Shown piece by piece: positions 8,188 through 16,908 of a stretch of 64,000 nt of DNA. The position numbers and the translations under genes are program-made. The stretch's first letter is position 1. Each line of letters begins with the position of its first letter. The stretch covers positions 2,542,001 to 2,606,000 of the forward strand of contig NZ_CP108002.1 in the NCBI RefSeq assembly GCF_041435055.1, written 5' to 3'. Under the pieces are notes generated by a model. It was given only the letters and a program-made list of their open reading frames with translations. It was not told the origin of the DNA and searched no databases. Source of the stretch: Streptomyces sp. NBC_00341. Its GTDB lineage: Bacteria; Actinomycetota; Actinomycetes; Streptomycetales; Streptomycetaceae.

Positions 8188-9036
8188 GTGGCCAACATCC
8201 AGTCACTCGACCCCTGCGCGTCCCCCCTCGACTACTACGGCTGGGAATTACGCCGCCAGCGCGAGGCCGCCGGCCTCAGGCAGCAGCAGTTGGGCGACAT
8301 CATCTTCTGCACGGGCTCGCTGATCGGCCAGGTCGAGACGACGAAGAAGATCCCCACCCGCGACTTCTCCGAGCGGGTGGACGCCGCCCTCGGCACGGAC
8401 GGCGTGTTCTCCCGCCTGGTGGGCCTGGTCCTGCGCAGCCAGCTGCCGACGTGGTTCCAGGCGTACGCGGAGATGGAGGCGAAGGCCGCGTACATCTCCA
8501 CGTACCAGGCGCAGTTGGTCTACGGGCTGTTGCAGACGGAGGACTACGCGCGGGCGGTGCTGGCCACCGGTATGCCGGACGATCTGGAGGGCCTGCTCGC
8601 CGCCCGGATGGAGCGCCAGCGCATCCTGGAGCAGGAACGGCCGCCGCTGGCCTGGGCCGTCCTGGACGAGGCCGTGCTGCACCGGCCGATCGGCGGCCAC
8701 GAGGTCATGCGGGCCCAACTGGCACGGTTGTTGGACTTCGCGAACACCCGCTGGATGCGCATCCAAGTACTGCCCTTCGCGGCAGGTGAACACTCCAGTC
8801 TGGCTGGCTCGTTCACCACCATGCGCTTCGACGACGACCCAGACGTCGTCTACACCGAGGACCTCATCTCCGGCCATATGACCGCCAGCCCCGACACGGT
8901 CAGAGAGGGCTCGCTCCGATACGCTCATCTTCAGGCTGCCGCCCTCTCCGTAGAGGAGTCGGCGGCTCTGATCGCCCGCGTGATGAAGGAGCGTTATGGA
9001 GACCGGCCCCGACCTGAAGAGCGCGCAGTGGCGTAA
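8188..9036 (+). CDS. XRE-family regulator with DUF5753 domain
   Basis: A 282-residue DNA-binding protein: helix-turn-helix at about residues 15-70 (WELRRQREAAGLRQQQLGDII ends with the recognition-helix region), then the DUF5753 domain containing the signature Y-Q-A-Q-L-V-Y-G-L-L-Q-T-E-D-Y-A-R and the VLPF-x-AGEH motif. GTG 8188 is the start, given the GGAGG at 8174-8178; a longer in-frame extension to 8152 lacks a ribosome site. It overlaps the DUF397 gene by 41 bp, so the two are co-translated. Related pairs such as Scr1/Scr2 in S. coelicolor influence antibiotic production and have been compared with toxin-antitoxin pairs; a similar role here is inferred only. Confidence 0.93.
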   Translation: MANIQSLDPCASPLDYYGWELRRQREAAGLRQQQLGDIIFCTGSLIGQVETTKKIPTRDFSERVDAALGTDGVFSRLVGLVLRSQLPTWFQAYAEMEAKAAYISTYQAQLVYGLLQTEDYARAVLATGMPDDLEGLLAARMERQRILEQERPPLAWAVLDEAVLHRPIGGHEVMRAQLARLLDFANTRWMRIQVLPFAAGEHSSLAGSFTTMRFDDDPDVVYTEDLISGHMTASPDTVREGSLRYAHLQAAALSVEESAALIARVMKERYGDRPRPEERAVA

Positions 9037-9259
9037 GTCCAGCTACAGCGGAAACACCGGTGGCGAGTGCGTCGAGTGCACCGTGACAGGCGGCGCCGCC
9101 TGGCGGAAGTCGTCGTACAGCGGCAACACCGGGGGCTGCTGCGTCGAGGTGGCAACCGGCTGCGCCGCATCCGTCCCCGTCCGCGACAGCAAGGTCCAGG
9201 ACGGGCCCGTCATCGTCGTCGCGGCCGACGCCTGGCGCGGCTTCGTCGCCGGACTCTGA
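8996..9259 (+). CDS. DUF397 protein with doubled N-terminal motif
   Basis: An 87-residue protein of the DUF397 family, the usual partner of XRE/DUF5753 regulators. The family motif W-R-K-S-S-Y-S-G-N-T-G-G-x-C-V-E occurs twice, at about residues 12-27 and 36-51, followed by one copy of the C-terminal part (VPVRDSKVQDGPVIVVAADAW, then RGFVAGL). The two copies differ at several synonymous sites, so the duplication is not brand new. The start lies inside the preceding gene (41-bp overlap) and a very strong terminator follows. Function as a partner of the XRE protein is inferred from context. Confidence 0.92.
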   Translation: METGPDLKSAQWRKSSYSGNTGGECVECTVTGGAAWRKSSYSGNTGGCCVEVATGCAASVPVRDSKVQDGPVIVVAADAWRGFVAGL

Positions 9260-9270
9260 GGCTCGTACGA

Positions 9271-9317
9271 GGAAGGGGCCCGGGACGGACCAGTGATAGT
9301 CGTCCCGGGCCCCTTCC
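9271..9317. terminator. strong bidirectional terminator
   Basis: A perfect 17-bp inverted repeat (GGAAGGGGCCCGGGACG and its complement) around a 13-nt loop, between the stop codons of two convergent genes (DUF397 and phospholipase C). Its symmetry lets it work for both strands. Confidence 0.92.
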
Positions 9318-9323
9318 GGCCGC

Positions 9324-11357
9324 TCAGACCGTCGACACACGCCCGGCGTACCGCTGGGTCCAGCCGGTCCCGGTGTCGGCGGTGAGCACCACGTCGTAGT
9401 AGCCGTCCTCCGTGGGCCAGTGGACGACCGTCGAGTGGCCGCCGGGGACGGTGTACTTCCGGGTGCCGCCGACGTAGTCGTTGGCCTGGAGGGTGTAACG
9501 GACGGGACGTCTGCCGTCGTTGCGCAGCTTCAGTCTGACGACGGCGTGCCTGCCTCCGCCCAACTCCGCCTCGACGCGCGGAATGCCGGTGTTCTTCTGG
9601 CCCGCGGGGGTCAGCTGTCCGGCGAAGGAGCGCAGGAAGCCGTCGGGTCCGTAGACGGAGAAGGCGTACTTGCCGTCGGTCTTCGTCGCGTCCCAGGTGT
9701 ACGAACGGGGGGCCGCCCCGGTCACCGTGTACGGGGTGTTGTCGAAGGCGAGGTACCGGTCGGGGAAGACCTGGAGGCTCACCGCCTTGCCCGCCGGGCC
9801 CCCGGCCAGTGTCATGGACGCGGTCACCGTGCCCGTGGAGCGGTCCTCGGTGAGGGTGGCGTGCGGGTGGAAGGAGAGGGCCCTCGGCTTCATCCTGTTC
9901 CGCGACGGCTTCGGCGGGGTTCCGGTGACCGGGTCCGCGATGACGACCGGCCCGGGGCGCGGGTGCGCGAAGTCGATCGCGCTGGTGAGGTCGCCCGCGA
10001 CGGAGCGGCGCCATTCGGTGATGTTCGGGCAGGTGAACGGCTTGCCCAGGTGGGAGGCCCAGGTCTCCAGGAACTTCACGGTGGAGGTGTGGTCGAACAC
10101 CTCGGAGGCGACGTAGCCGCCCCGGGTCCACGGCGAGACCAGCACCATCGGCACCCGGGGGCCGAACCCGTACGGGGTGGTGCCGGAGAACTCCCCTGCC
10201 GTGCCCGGCTCCGGGCGCGGGGGCAGCACGTGGTCGAACTTCCCGTCGTTCTCGTCGTAGGTGATGATCACCAGGGTGTGGTTCCAGATGTCCTCGTTGC
10301 TCTGGAGCGTCTTGAGGACCTTGTTCATGTAGCGCTCGCCGTGCACGGTGTCGAAGCCCGGGTGCTCGCTCCACGCGGCGGGCATCACCACCCAGGAGAC
10401 CTCGGGAAGCGGGTGCTCGGCGCCCGGCTCGCAGGCGGCGATCAGATCGCGGAGCACCGCGTCGAGGTTTGCCTCGGAGTCGTCGTTGGGCGTGGTGGCG
10501 CCCTCGTAGACGAAGGAGTTGGCCTTCCAGATCTTTCCGGTGCCCGGTTCGAGGTCGGCCGCGTCCGCCGTGCGGGGGTCGAAGGACTTGAAGCTGTTGG
10601 TGACGTTGCAGCCGTACTCACCGACGAAGCCGCTCTGGAGGCTTCCGGTGACACCGTTGCCGCTGTTGTCGGAGTAGACCCGCCAGTCGATTCCGGCCCG
10701 CTGGAGCTGCTCGGGGACCGTGGTCCAGCTGCGGCTGTAGCCGTTCTGCCTGGCGTTGGTGACCTCCCCGCCCCCCGAACCGGTCATCAGGTAGTAGCGG
10801 TTCGGGATGGTCGGGCCGTGCAGCGAGCAGAAGTTCATGTCGCAGACGGTGTACTGGGAGGCGAGCGAGTACATCCACGGCATGTAGTCGGGCGTGTAGT
10901 ACCACATGCAGTGGTCGCCCTTGTCCTTCACCCAGGTGTTCCAGCGCCCCTCGTTGGCGCCGTAGAAGTTGTGGTTGTCGCTCCAGGTGGCGGTCGACGG
11001 GGCGGGCGGCACGATGGTGCCGGTCGCGTCGCGCTGCTGGAAGACGTCGGTGCCGTCCTGGAATCTCAGGACCTGCTTGTCGTGGTGCCCGCGTACGCCC
11101 GGCAGCTGGCCGAGGTAGTGGTCGAAGGACCGGTTCTCCTGCATCAGGATCACCACGTGCTTCAGGTCGGAGATGTCGCCGTGGAACCCCTTGGGCAGGT
11201 GGTATTCGGCGGCACTGGCCTGTTTCCCGGCGACCGCTTCCGCGACCGGACCGGCCGCCACCGCACCGAGGGCGACGGCGGCCGTCTGGAGGATCCGGCG
11301 CCGGGTGATGCGGGACTCCTGGGCGGGGCTCACGGTGTCTTCTGTGGTGAGAGTCAT
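9324..11357 (-). CDS. Tat-exported phosphocholine-specific phospholipase C
   Basis: A 677-residue secreted esterase of the acid-phosphatase-like phospholipase C family. Residues 17-50 carry a twin-arginine signal (ITRRRILQTAAVALGAVAAG), implying folded export. The catalytic domain begins at about 60 with the family hallmark VVILMQENRSFDHYLG and includes N-R-Y-Y-L-M-T-G and Y-D-E-N-D-G metal-binding segments. The C-terminal ~200 residues form two DUF756 beta-sandwich domains found only in this enzyme family. It should hydrolyse phosphatidylcholine or sphingomyelin to phosphocholine outside the cell. It is monocistronic, with its own terminator downstream and a ~230-bp upstream region. Confidence 0.95.
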   Translation of the reverse strand: MTLTTEDTVSPAQESRITRRRILQTAAVALGAVAAGPVAEAVAGKQASAAEYHLPKGFHGDISDLKHVVILMQENRSFDHYLGQLPGVRGHHDKQVLRFQDGTDVFQQRDATGTIVPPAPSTATWSDNHNFYGANEGRWNTWVKDKGDHCMWYYTPDYMPWMYSLASQYTVCDMNFCSLHGPTIPNRYYLMTGSGGGEVTNARQNGYSRSWTTVPEQLQRAGIDWRVYSDNSGNGVTGSLQSGFVGEYGCNVTNSFKSFDPRTADAADLEPGTGKIWKANSFVYEGATTPNDDSEANLDAVLRDLIAACEPGAEHPLPEVSWVVMPAAWSEHPGFDTVHGERYMNKVLKTLQSNEDIWNHTLVIITYDENDGKFDHVLPPRPEPGTAGEFSGTTPYGFGPRVPMVLVSPWTRGGYVASEVFDHTSTVKFLETWASHLGKPFTCPNITEWRRSVAGDLTSAIDFAHPRPGPVVIADPVTGTPPKPSRNRMKPRALSFHPHATLTEDRSTGTVTASMTLAGGPAGKAVSLQVFPDRYLAFDNTPYTVTGAAPRSYTWDATKTDGKYAFSVYGPDGFLRSFAGQLTPAGQKNTGIPRVEAELGGGRHAVVRLKLRNDGRRPVRYTLQANDYVGGTRKYTVPGGHSTVVHWPTEDGYYDVVLTADTGTGWTQRYAGRVSTV

Positions 11358-11586
11358 CAGGGGACCTCTGGGGGGAGAGTGATTCAGGGGGCAGATGTCG
11401 GCGCGTGCCTGCGAAATCTAGGCCGCCGCGGCGAACGGCGGGCGAACCATGGCCGTACTCCTGAGACACCGGCAGATGATCTCTCTCGCCGTTGCGCCGG
11501 TCGGGGACTTACCGGGGGTGAGGATGCCAACAGGCCGCGGTAATGCGGTAGTACGAGATGACGAATGGCCGATACCCTCCCCCGCC

Positions 11587-12210
11587 ATGACCGACATAGT
11601 GCGCGCCGCCGCCTCCGACGTCCCGGCGCTAGCCGCCGTACTCGCCAGCGCCTATGCGGAGGACCCCGTCTGGTCCTGGCTGATGCCGCACGACCGGGAC
11701 CGGCGGCTGCGGCTGCTGTTCACCGCGCACCTCGCCCAGCAGGTCCCGGCGGGCCGGGTGTGGACCGACCGGAACCGCACGGTGGCGGCGGTGTGGGCGG
11801 AGCCCGGCCGGTGGAAACTCCCGGCGAGCTATCTGCTGCGCAACGCGGGCACGCTGCTGCGCGCCGGACGGGCCCAACTGCCCAGAACAGGGCTGCGGTT
11901 GCTGGCACTGGAGCACCGTCATCCGGCAGACCCCGCGCACTGGTACGTCGAGTACATCGGCACCCACGCCGACGCCCGCGGCACCGGGCGCGGATCAGGG
12001 GTGCTGGGCGGGCTGCTGGAACGGGCGGACGCGGACGGACGTCCGGTGTTCCTGGAGTCGAGCAACCGGCGCAACCTGACATTCTACGAACGGCACGGAT
12101 TCACCGTGCACGAGGAGATGACGTTCCGGGCCGGGCCGCCGATGTGGTCGATGTGGCGCCGGGAGACCACCGGGACAGGACCTGGTGCCCTTCCCGGCAC
12201 CGGCCGGTGA
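11587..12210 (+). CDS. GNAT-family N-acetyltransferase
   Basis: A 207-residue acetyltransferase with the GNAT fold. The acetyl-CoA pyrophosphate-binding segment is in the region THADARGTGRGSGVLGGLLE, preceded by strand WYVEYIG and followed by the F-L-E-S-S-N-R-R-N-L-x-F-Y-E-R-H-G-F signature. ATG 11587 is chosen over longer in-frame openings because it matches the family N-terminus (MTDIVRAAASDVPAL) and lies 10 nt after a TACCCT -10-like hexamer, suggesting little or no leader. The substrate is unknown. It may be co-transcribed with the small zinc-ribbon gene 30 bp downstream. Confidence 0.92.
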   Translation: MTDIVRAAASDVPALAAVLASAYAEDPVWSWLMPHDRDRRLRLLFTAHLAQQVPAGRVWTDRNRTVAAVWAEPGRWKLPASYLLRNAGTLLRAGRAQLPRTGLRLLALEHRHPADPAHWYVEYIGTHADARGTGRGSGVLGGLLERADADGRPVFLESSNRRNLTFYERHGFTVHEEMTFRAGPPMWSMWRRETTGTGPGALPGTGR

Positions 12211-12240
12211 TGTCGCCCGAGCGAGAGGTACGGGACCCGG

Positions 12241-12555
12241 ATGGGCGTGTACGACCGGCTGTTCGTGCCCCGCGACTCACCCTGCCCGCAGTGCGGTTCG
12301 CGGGCGGACCTGGTGATCCAGTTCCACTTCGGGGACGTGTGGCTGCACAGGTTCCGGGTCGGGGACACGATCGCGTGGTCGGCCGGGGCCAAGGGGTCCC
12401 CGAGGACGGGGCGCTTCGGAATCCCCGGCTATCCGGAATGGTGCAAGGCGTGCGGGCTGGACGACGAGGATCTCTACGTCGTGGAGTTCGACGGTGATGT
12501 GATCACCGGCCACCGCAGGGCCACCGAGGAGGACCTGGAGGGATTCGACTGGTGA
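12241..12555 (+). CDS. small zinc-ribbon protein of unknown function
   Basis: A 104-residue acidic protein I cannot assign to a named family. It has two CxxC knuckles, Cys-Pro-Gln-Cys near residue 15-18 and Cys-Lys-Ala-Cys near residue 68-71, spaced as in a zinc ribbon. It is rich in aromatic and acidic residues (DDEDLYVVEFDGD) and has no signal peptide or membrane segment. The ATG follows a purine-rich but weak ribosome site. Its 30-bp distance from the acetyltransferase suggests a shared transcript. Confidence 0.8.
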   Translation: MGVYDRLFVPRDSPCPQCGSRADLVIQFHFGDVWLHRFRVGDTIAWSAGAKGSPRTGRFGIPGYPEWCKACGLDDEDLYVVEFDGDVITGHRRATEEDLEGFDW

Positions 12556-12588
12556 CGGGCCGGCCGGCGGACACCTCCGGCTCCCGGA

Positions 12589-13245
12589 TCAGTCCGGCAG
12601 CTCCCAGACCAGCACCTCCGCCGGCCCGCCCGCGACCAGCTCAAGCCCCTCCTCCGAGGTGATCCGCGCCGAATCGCCCGGCGACAGCGCCTCGTCGCCG
12701 ATCCGCACCTCTCCGGCGACCACATGGACGTACACCCGCGGCGAGTCCGGCAGCGCCGTCCGCTCGTCCGCCCCCAGCCGCCGGACATGGAGCATCGCGC
12801 CCGCCTCCGGGAGCGCGTACGGGGTGGAGTCGGCAATTCCGGCGACGGTCGTGTACGAGGGTTCACCGCCGGGCTCCAGCGGTGCGAGCCACATCTGGAG
12901 GAAGGTCAGCGGGGTGTCCCCGTCGTTGCGTTCGACGTGCCGGACCCCGCCCGCCGCGCTGAGGTGCTGGACGTCCCCGGCCCGTACGACCGTGGCGTGC
13001 CCTGCGGAGTCGCGGTGGGTCAGCTCCCCCTCCACCACCCAGGTCACGATCTCCGTGTGGCTGTGCGGGTGCTCGTCGAAGCCCGCGCCGGGGGCGAGGC
13101 GTTCCTCGTTGCAGGCGAGGACCGGGCCGAAGCGGAGGTTGTCCGGGTCGTAGAAGGTGCCGAAGGAGAAGGAGTGCCGGGACTCGATGCCGGCCGCCTC
13201 GTCCCCGCCCCTGAAGCGGTCGCCCGAGCGACGTACGGAAATCAC
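12589..13245 (-). CDS. pirin-family bicupin protein
   Basis: A ~218-residue pirin-like protein with an N-terminal metal-binding cupin and a degenerate second cupin. The iron-ligand region EHPHSHTEIVTWVVEGELTH has the conserved His-x-His and downstream His/Glu; SRHSFSFGTFYDPDNL is the usual pirin N-terminal signature. Family members include quercetinases and redox-responsive regulators; which applies here cannot be decided. GTG 13245 is chosen to start at the conserved ISVRRSGDR segment; the frame stays open 264 bp further upstream but that part has no pirin similarity. It is divergent from fasR with ~107 bp between starts. Confidence 0.92.
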   Translation of the reverse strand: MISVRRSGDRFRGGDEAAGIESRHSFSFGTFYDPDNLRFGPVLACNEERLAPGAGFDEHPHSHTEIVTWVVEGELTHRDSAGHATVVRAGDVQHLSAAGGVRHVERNDGDTPLTFLQMWLAPLEPGGEPSYTTVAGIADSTPYALPEAGAMLHVRRLGADERTALPDSPRVYVHVVAGEVRIGDEALSPGDSARITSEEGLELVAGGPAEVLVWELPD

Positions 13246-13352
13246 CCGCCCCACGGTAGCCCGCACCGCCCCGCCCGGGGCCGGGACCGCCCGGCGGAAC
13301 GACCCGCGGACCGCCCCGCCCCTCCGGGCAGCTGTCCGGATAGGGCAGTCTT

Positions 13353-14558
13353 GTGTCCGTGCCCCGACCCGATCCTGAGCAGCCCGCTGCGAACGACGCC
13401 CATCTCCATGCCGCGACGCTGAAGCGTCTGGAGCAGTCCTCCGGCCGGCTGGCCGCGAACGCGATCGCCCGCATGGACGAGTCACTGCCCTGGTACCGGG
13501 CCATGCCACCGGAGAACCGGTCCTGGATCGGCCTGGTCGCCCAGGCCGGCATCGCCGCGTTCACGGAGTGGTTCCGGCATCCGGAGACCCCGCAGGCCAT
13601 CTCCACCGATGTCTTCGGCACGGCTCCGCGCGAGCTCACCCGGGCCATCACGCTGCGCCAGACCGTCGAGATGGTGCGTACGACGATCGAGGTCATGGAG
13701 GCCGCGATCGACGAAGTCGCCGCGCCCGGCGACGAGTCGGTGCTGCGTGAGGCGCTGCTCGTCTACGCCCGCGAGATCGCCTTCGCGACCGCGCAGGTCT
13801 ACGCCCAGGCCGCCGAGGCCCGGGGGGCCTGGGATGCCCGGCTCGAATCGCTCGTGGTCAACGCGGTGCTTTCCGGGGAGGCCGACGAGGGCGCCGTGTC
13901 CCGGGCCGCCGCGCTCGGCTGGAACTCCCCCGAGCACGTCTGCGTACTGCTCGGAACGGCACCGGACGGCGACAGCGAGCTGACCGTGGAGGCCATCAGG
14001 CGGGCCGCCCGGCACGCCAAGCTCCAGGTGCTGACCGGGGTGCTCGGCAGCCGTCTCGTCGTCATCGCGGGCGGCAGCGACAATCCGCTCCAGGTCGCGA
14101 AGGCGCTGATCGGGCCGTACGCGGCGGGCCCCGTCGTCGCCGGTCCCGTGGTGCCCGACCTGCTGGCGGCCACCCGGTCCGCGCAGGCGGCGGCCGCCGG
14201 GCTCAAGGCGTGCGGCGCCTGGCAGGACGCCCCCCGGCCGGTGCTGGCGGACGATCTGCTGCCGGAGCGCGCGATGGCGGGCGACCCGGCCGCGCGGGAC
14301 CAGTTGGTAGAGGAGATCTACAGACCGCTCGAAGAAGCGGGTTCCGCCCTCCTGGAGACGCTGAGTGTGTATCTGGAACAGGCGAGCAGCCTCGAAGGCG
14401 CCGCCAGGATGCTCTTCGTCCATCCCAACACCGTGCGCTACCGGCTGCGACGTGTGACAGACGTCACCGGTTGGTCGCCGTCGGATGTCCGCTCGGCGTT
14501 CACACTCCGGATCGCCCTCATCCTGGGGCGTCTGGCCGACAGGGATCTCCAGTCCTAG
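13353..14558 (+). CDS. fasR: FasR, PucR-type activator of fatty acid synthesis
   Basis: A 401-residue transcription factor of the PucR/CdaR group. The N-terminal two thirds form the sensory region; the C-terminus carries the PucR helix-turn-helix (VYLEQASSLEGAARMLFV followed by HPNTVRYRLRRV). In S. coelicolor the gene in exactly this position, directly upstream of fabD, is fasR, whose product binds the fabD promoter and activates the fabDHPF operon. Start GTG 13353 lies six bases after a TAGGGC -10-like hexamer, so the message is probably leaderless. It is 83 bp upstream of fabD in the same direction. Confidence 0.93.
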   Translation: MSVPRPDPEQPAANDAHLHAATLKRLEQSSGRLAANAIARMDESLPWYRAMPPENRSWIGLVAQAGIAAFTEWFRHPETPQAISTDVFGTAPRELTRAITLRQTVEMVRTTIEVMEAAIDEVAAPGDESVLREALLVYAREIAFATAQVYAQAAEARGAWDARLESLVVNAVLSGEADEGAVSRAAALGWNSPEHVCVLLGTAPDGDSELTVEAIRRAARHAKLQVLTGVLGSRLVVIAGGSDNPLQVAKALIGPYAAGPVVAGPVVPDLLAATRSAQAAAAGLKACGAWQDAPRPVLADDLLPERAMAGDPAARDQLVEEIYRPLEEAGSALLETLSVYLEQASSLEGAARMLFVHPNTVRYRLRRVTDVTGWSPSDVRSAFTLRIALILGRLADRDLQS

Positions 14559-14562
14559 ACTT

Positions 14563-14592
14563 TTGTCGGACATCAACAATTCCCCATACGGT
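14563..14592 (+). promoter_or_regulatory. candidate fabD promoter
   Basis: TTGTCG (14563-14568), 18-bp spacer, TACGGT (14587-14592), in the AT-richer 83-bp gap between fasR and fabD. This is the region where FasR is expected to bind by analogy with S. coelicolor. The leader to the fabD GTG would be about 43 nt. Confidence 0.5.
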
Positions 14593-14641
14593 TCTTCGTC
14601 CCTGTCCCCACGGGTGTTCCGGACCGTTCACAAGAGAGAGT

Positions 14642-15562
14642 GTGAGGGTGCTCGTACTCGTCGCTCCCGGCCAAGGCGCTCAGACGCCCGGCTTCCTGAC
14701 TCCCTGGCTCGACCTCCCCGGTGCCGCCGACCGCATCGCGGCCTGGTCCGACGCCATCGGGCTCGACCTTGCCCACTACGGCACCAAGGCTGACGCGGAC
14801 GAGATCCGCGACACCGCGGTGGCCCAGCCGCTGCTGGTCGCCGCCGGTCTGCTGTCCGCTGCCGCACTCGACGCGTCGCCGAGTGTCGTCGCAGGTCACA
14901 GCGTTGGTGAAATCACCGCAGCCGCTTTCGCCGGAGTCATCGGCGAGGACGCCGCACTCCGTCTCGTACGCACCAGGGGGCTCGGCATGGCCGAGGCCGC
15001 CGCGGTGACCGAGACGGGTATGGCGGCACTGCTCGGCGGGGACCCCGAGGTCACCATCGCGCACCTGGAGAAGCTCGGACTGACCCCGGCGAACGTCAAC
15101 GGGGCCGGTCAGATCGTCGCCGCCGGCACCGCGGAGCAGATCGCCGCGCTCGTCGAGGACAAGCCCGAGGGAGTGCGCCGCGTGGTGCCCCTGAAGGTCG
15201 CCGGCGCGTTCCACACGCACCACATGGCTCCCGCCGTCGAGCGGCTCCGCGAGGCCGCCGAGGCCCTGGAGGTCTCCGACCCGGCCGTGACATATGTCTC
15301 GAACGCCGACGGTAAGGCGGTCGCCACCGGCGCGGAGGTCATCTCGCGCCTGGTCGGCCAGGTCGCCAACCCGGTGCGCTGGGACCTGTGCATGGAGACC
15401 TTCAAGGAACTGGGCGTCACCGCACTGATCGAGGCCTGCCCCGGCGGCACGCTCACCGGTCTCGCCAAGCGCGCGCTGCCGGGCGTGAAGACGCTCGCGC
15501 TCAAGACCCCCGACGACCTCGACGCTGCCCGCGCGCTCATCGCTGAGCACGCGGGCGCCTAA
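14642..15562 (+). CDS. fabD: malonyl-CoA:ACP transacylase
   Basis: A 306-residue enzyme that moves malonyl groups from CoA to acyl carrier protein, supplying extender units to the type II fatty acid synthase and often to polyketide synthases. The nucleophile is Ser87 in VVAGHSVGEI, paired with His191 in AFHTHHM; the substrate Gln-Gly-Ala-Gln oxyanion loop is at residues 11-14. GTG 14642 with AAGAGAGAG upstream gives the canonical N-terminus MRVLVLVAPGQGAQ. First gene of fabD-fabH-acpP-fabF, 13 bp from fabH. Confidence 0.98.
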   Translation: MRVLVLVAPGQGAQTPGFLTPWLDLPGAADRIAAWSDAIGLDLAHYGTKADADEIRDTAVAQPLLVAAGLLSAAALDASPSVVAGHSVGEITAAAFAGVIGEDAALRLVRTRGLGMAEAAAVTETGMAALLGGDPEVTIAHLEKLGLTPANVNGAGQIVAAGTAEQIAALVEDKPEGVRRVVPLKVAGAFHTHHMAPAVERLREAAEALEVSDPAVTYVSNADGKAVATGAEVISRLVGQVANPVRWDLCMETFKELGVTALIEACPGGTLTGLAKRALPGVKTLALKTPDDLDAARALIAEHAGA

Positions 15563-15575
15563 GGAGCCCGAGAGC

Positions 15576-16577
15576 ATGTCGAAGATCAAGCCCAGCAAGG
15601 GCGCCCCGTACGCACGGATCATGGGTGTCGGCGGCTACCGCCCGACCCGTGTCGTGCCGAACGAGGTGATCCTCGAAACGATCGACTCCTCCGACGAGTG
15701 GATCCGCTCACGGTCCGGCATCGCCACCCGCCACTGGGCCTCCGACGAGGAGACCGTGGCCGCGATGTCCGTCGAGGCGTCCGGCAAGGCCATTGCCGAT
15801 GCCGGGATCGACCCGTCGCAGATCGGCGCGGTCGTCGTCTCGACCGTCTCGCACTTCAAGCAGACCCCGGCCATCGCCACCGAGATCGCCCACAAGGTCG
15901 GCGCGGGCAAGCCCGCCGCCTTCGACATCTCGGCCGGCTGCGCGGGCTTCGGCTACGGCCTGACGCTCGCCAAGGGCATGATCGTCGAGGGCTCGGCCCA
16001 GTACGTGCTCGTGATCGGCGTGGAGCGGCTGAGCGACCTCACCGACCTGAACGACCGCGCGACGGCGTTCCTGTTCGGTGACGGCGCCGGGGCCGTGATC
16101 GTCGGCCCGTCCGACGTCCCCGCCATCGGCCCCACGGTGTGGGGCTCCGAGGGCGACAAGTCGGACACGATCAAGCAGACCGTGGCGTGGGACACCTTCC
16201 ACGCCGACCGTCCGGAGAAGTTCCCGGCCATCACGCAGGAGGGCCAGGCGGTCTTCCGCTGGGCCGTCTTCGAGATGGCGAAGGTCGCCCAGCAGGCGCT
16301 GGACGCGGCCGGGATCGCCCCGGAAGACCTGGACGTCTTCATTCCGCACCAGGCGAACATGCGGATCATCGACTCGATGGTGAAGACCCTGAAGCTGCCG
16401 GAGCACGTCACGGTCGCCCGTGACGTGGAAACCACCGGCAACACCTCCGCCGCCTCGATTCCGCTCGCTATGGAGCGGCTTCTGGCGACCGGTCAGGCGA
16501 AGAGCGGCGACACCGCGCTCGTCATCGGCTTCGGGGCGGGTCTCGTCTACGCCGCGACGGTCGTTACCCTCCCCTAG
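15576..16577 (+). CDS. fabH: beta-ketoacyl-ACP synthase III
   Basis: A 333-residue condensing enzyme that starts fatty acid synthesis by joining an acyl-CoA starter to malonyl-ACP; in streptomycetes it favours branched starters. The catalytic triad is complete: Cys122 (SAGCAGF), His258 (IPHQANMRI) and Asn289 (TTGNTSAAS). Start ATG has an AAGGAG ribosome site overlapping the end of fabD's downstream spacer. Second gene in the FAS operon; a 64-bp gap with a hairpin separates it from acpP. Confidence 0.98.
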   Translation: MSKIKPSKGAPYARIMGVGGYRPTRVVPNEVILETIDSSDEWIRSRSGIATRHWASDEETVAAMSVEASGKAIADAGIDPSQIGAVVVSTVSHFKQTPAIATEIAHKVGAGKPAAFDISAGCAGFGYGLTLAKGMIVEGSAQYVLVIGVERLSDLTDLNDRATAFLFGDGAGAVIVGPSDVPAIGPTVWGSEGDKSDTIKQTVAWDTFHADRPEKFPAITQEGQAVFRWAVFEMAKVAQQALDAAGIAPEDLDVFIPHQANMRIIDSMVKTLKLPEHVTVARDVETTGNTSAASIPLAMERLLATGQAKSGDTALVIGFGAGLVYAATVVTLP

Positions 16578-16582
16578 GCACA

Positions 16583-16601
16583 CCGGGTCTTTTCGACCCG
16601 G
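16583..16601 (+). ncRNA. intercistronic hairpin before acpP
   Basis: CCGGGTC - TTTTC - GACCCGG, perfect 7-bp stem with a 5-nt loop, directly after the fabH stop codon. Too short to be a full terminator with the loop sitting inside an operon; more plausibly an attenuator or RNA-processing/stability element that lets acpP be expressed more than fabH. Confidence 0.6.
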
Positions 16602-16641
16602 ACACCCGAACCCAGCAGAAATACACCGAAGGAGCGCCAAC

Positions 16642-16890
16642 ATGGCCGCCACGCAGGAAGAGATCGTCGAAGGTCTCGCCGAGATCGTCAACGAGATCGC
16701 TGGTATCCCGGTCGAGGACGTCCAGCTGGACAAGTCCTTCACCGACGACCTGGACGTCGACTCGCTGTCCATGGTCGAGGTCGTCGTCGCCGCCGAGGAG
16801 CGCTTCGACGTCAAGATCCCCGACGAGGACGTCAAGAACCTCAAGACGGTCGGCGACGCCGCCTCCTACATCCTCAAGCACCAGGCCTGA
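16642..16890 (+). CDS. acpP: acyl carrier protein
   Basis: An 82-residue acidic four-helix protein carrying acyl chains on a 4'-phosphopantetheine arm attached to Ser41 in the motif DVDSLSMVEV. Length and sequence are those of the fatty-acid ACP rather than a polyketide ACP. ATG 16642 has a GAAGGAG ribosome site 9 nt upstream. It lies between fabH and fabF, and each intergenic gap holds a small perfect hairpin, which may set its high expression relative to its neighbours. Confidence 0.98.
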   Translation: MAATQEEIVEGLAEIVNEIAGIPVEDVQLDKSFTDDLDVDSLSMVEVVVAAEERFDVKIPDEDVKNLKTVGDAASYILKHQA

Positions 16891-16908
16891 TCCAGCCGGT
16901 TCGTGTGT

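Noticed and set aside
9420..11543. 707-codon plus-strand open frame
   Set aside because: Antisense to the phospholipase C gene, whose domains and signal peptide are clear.
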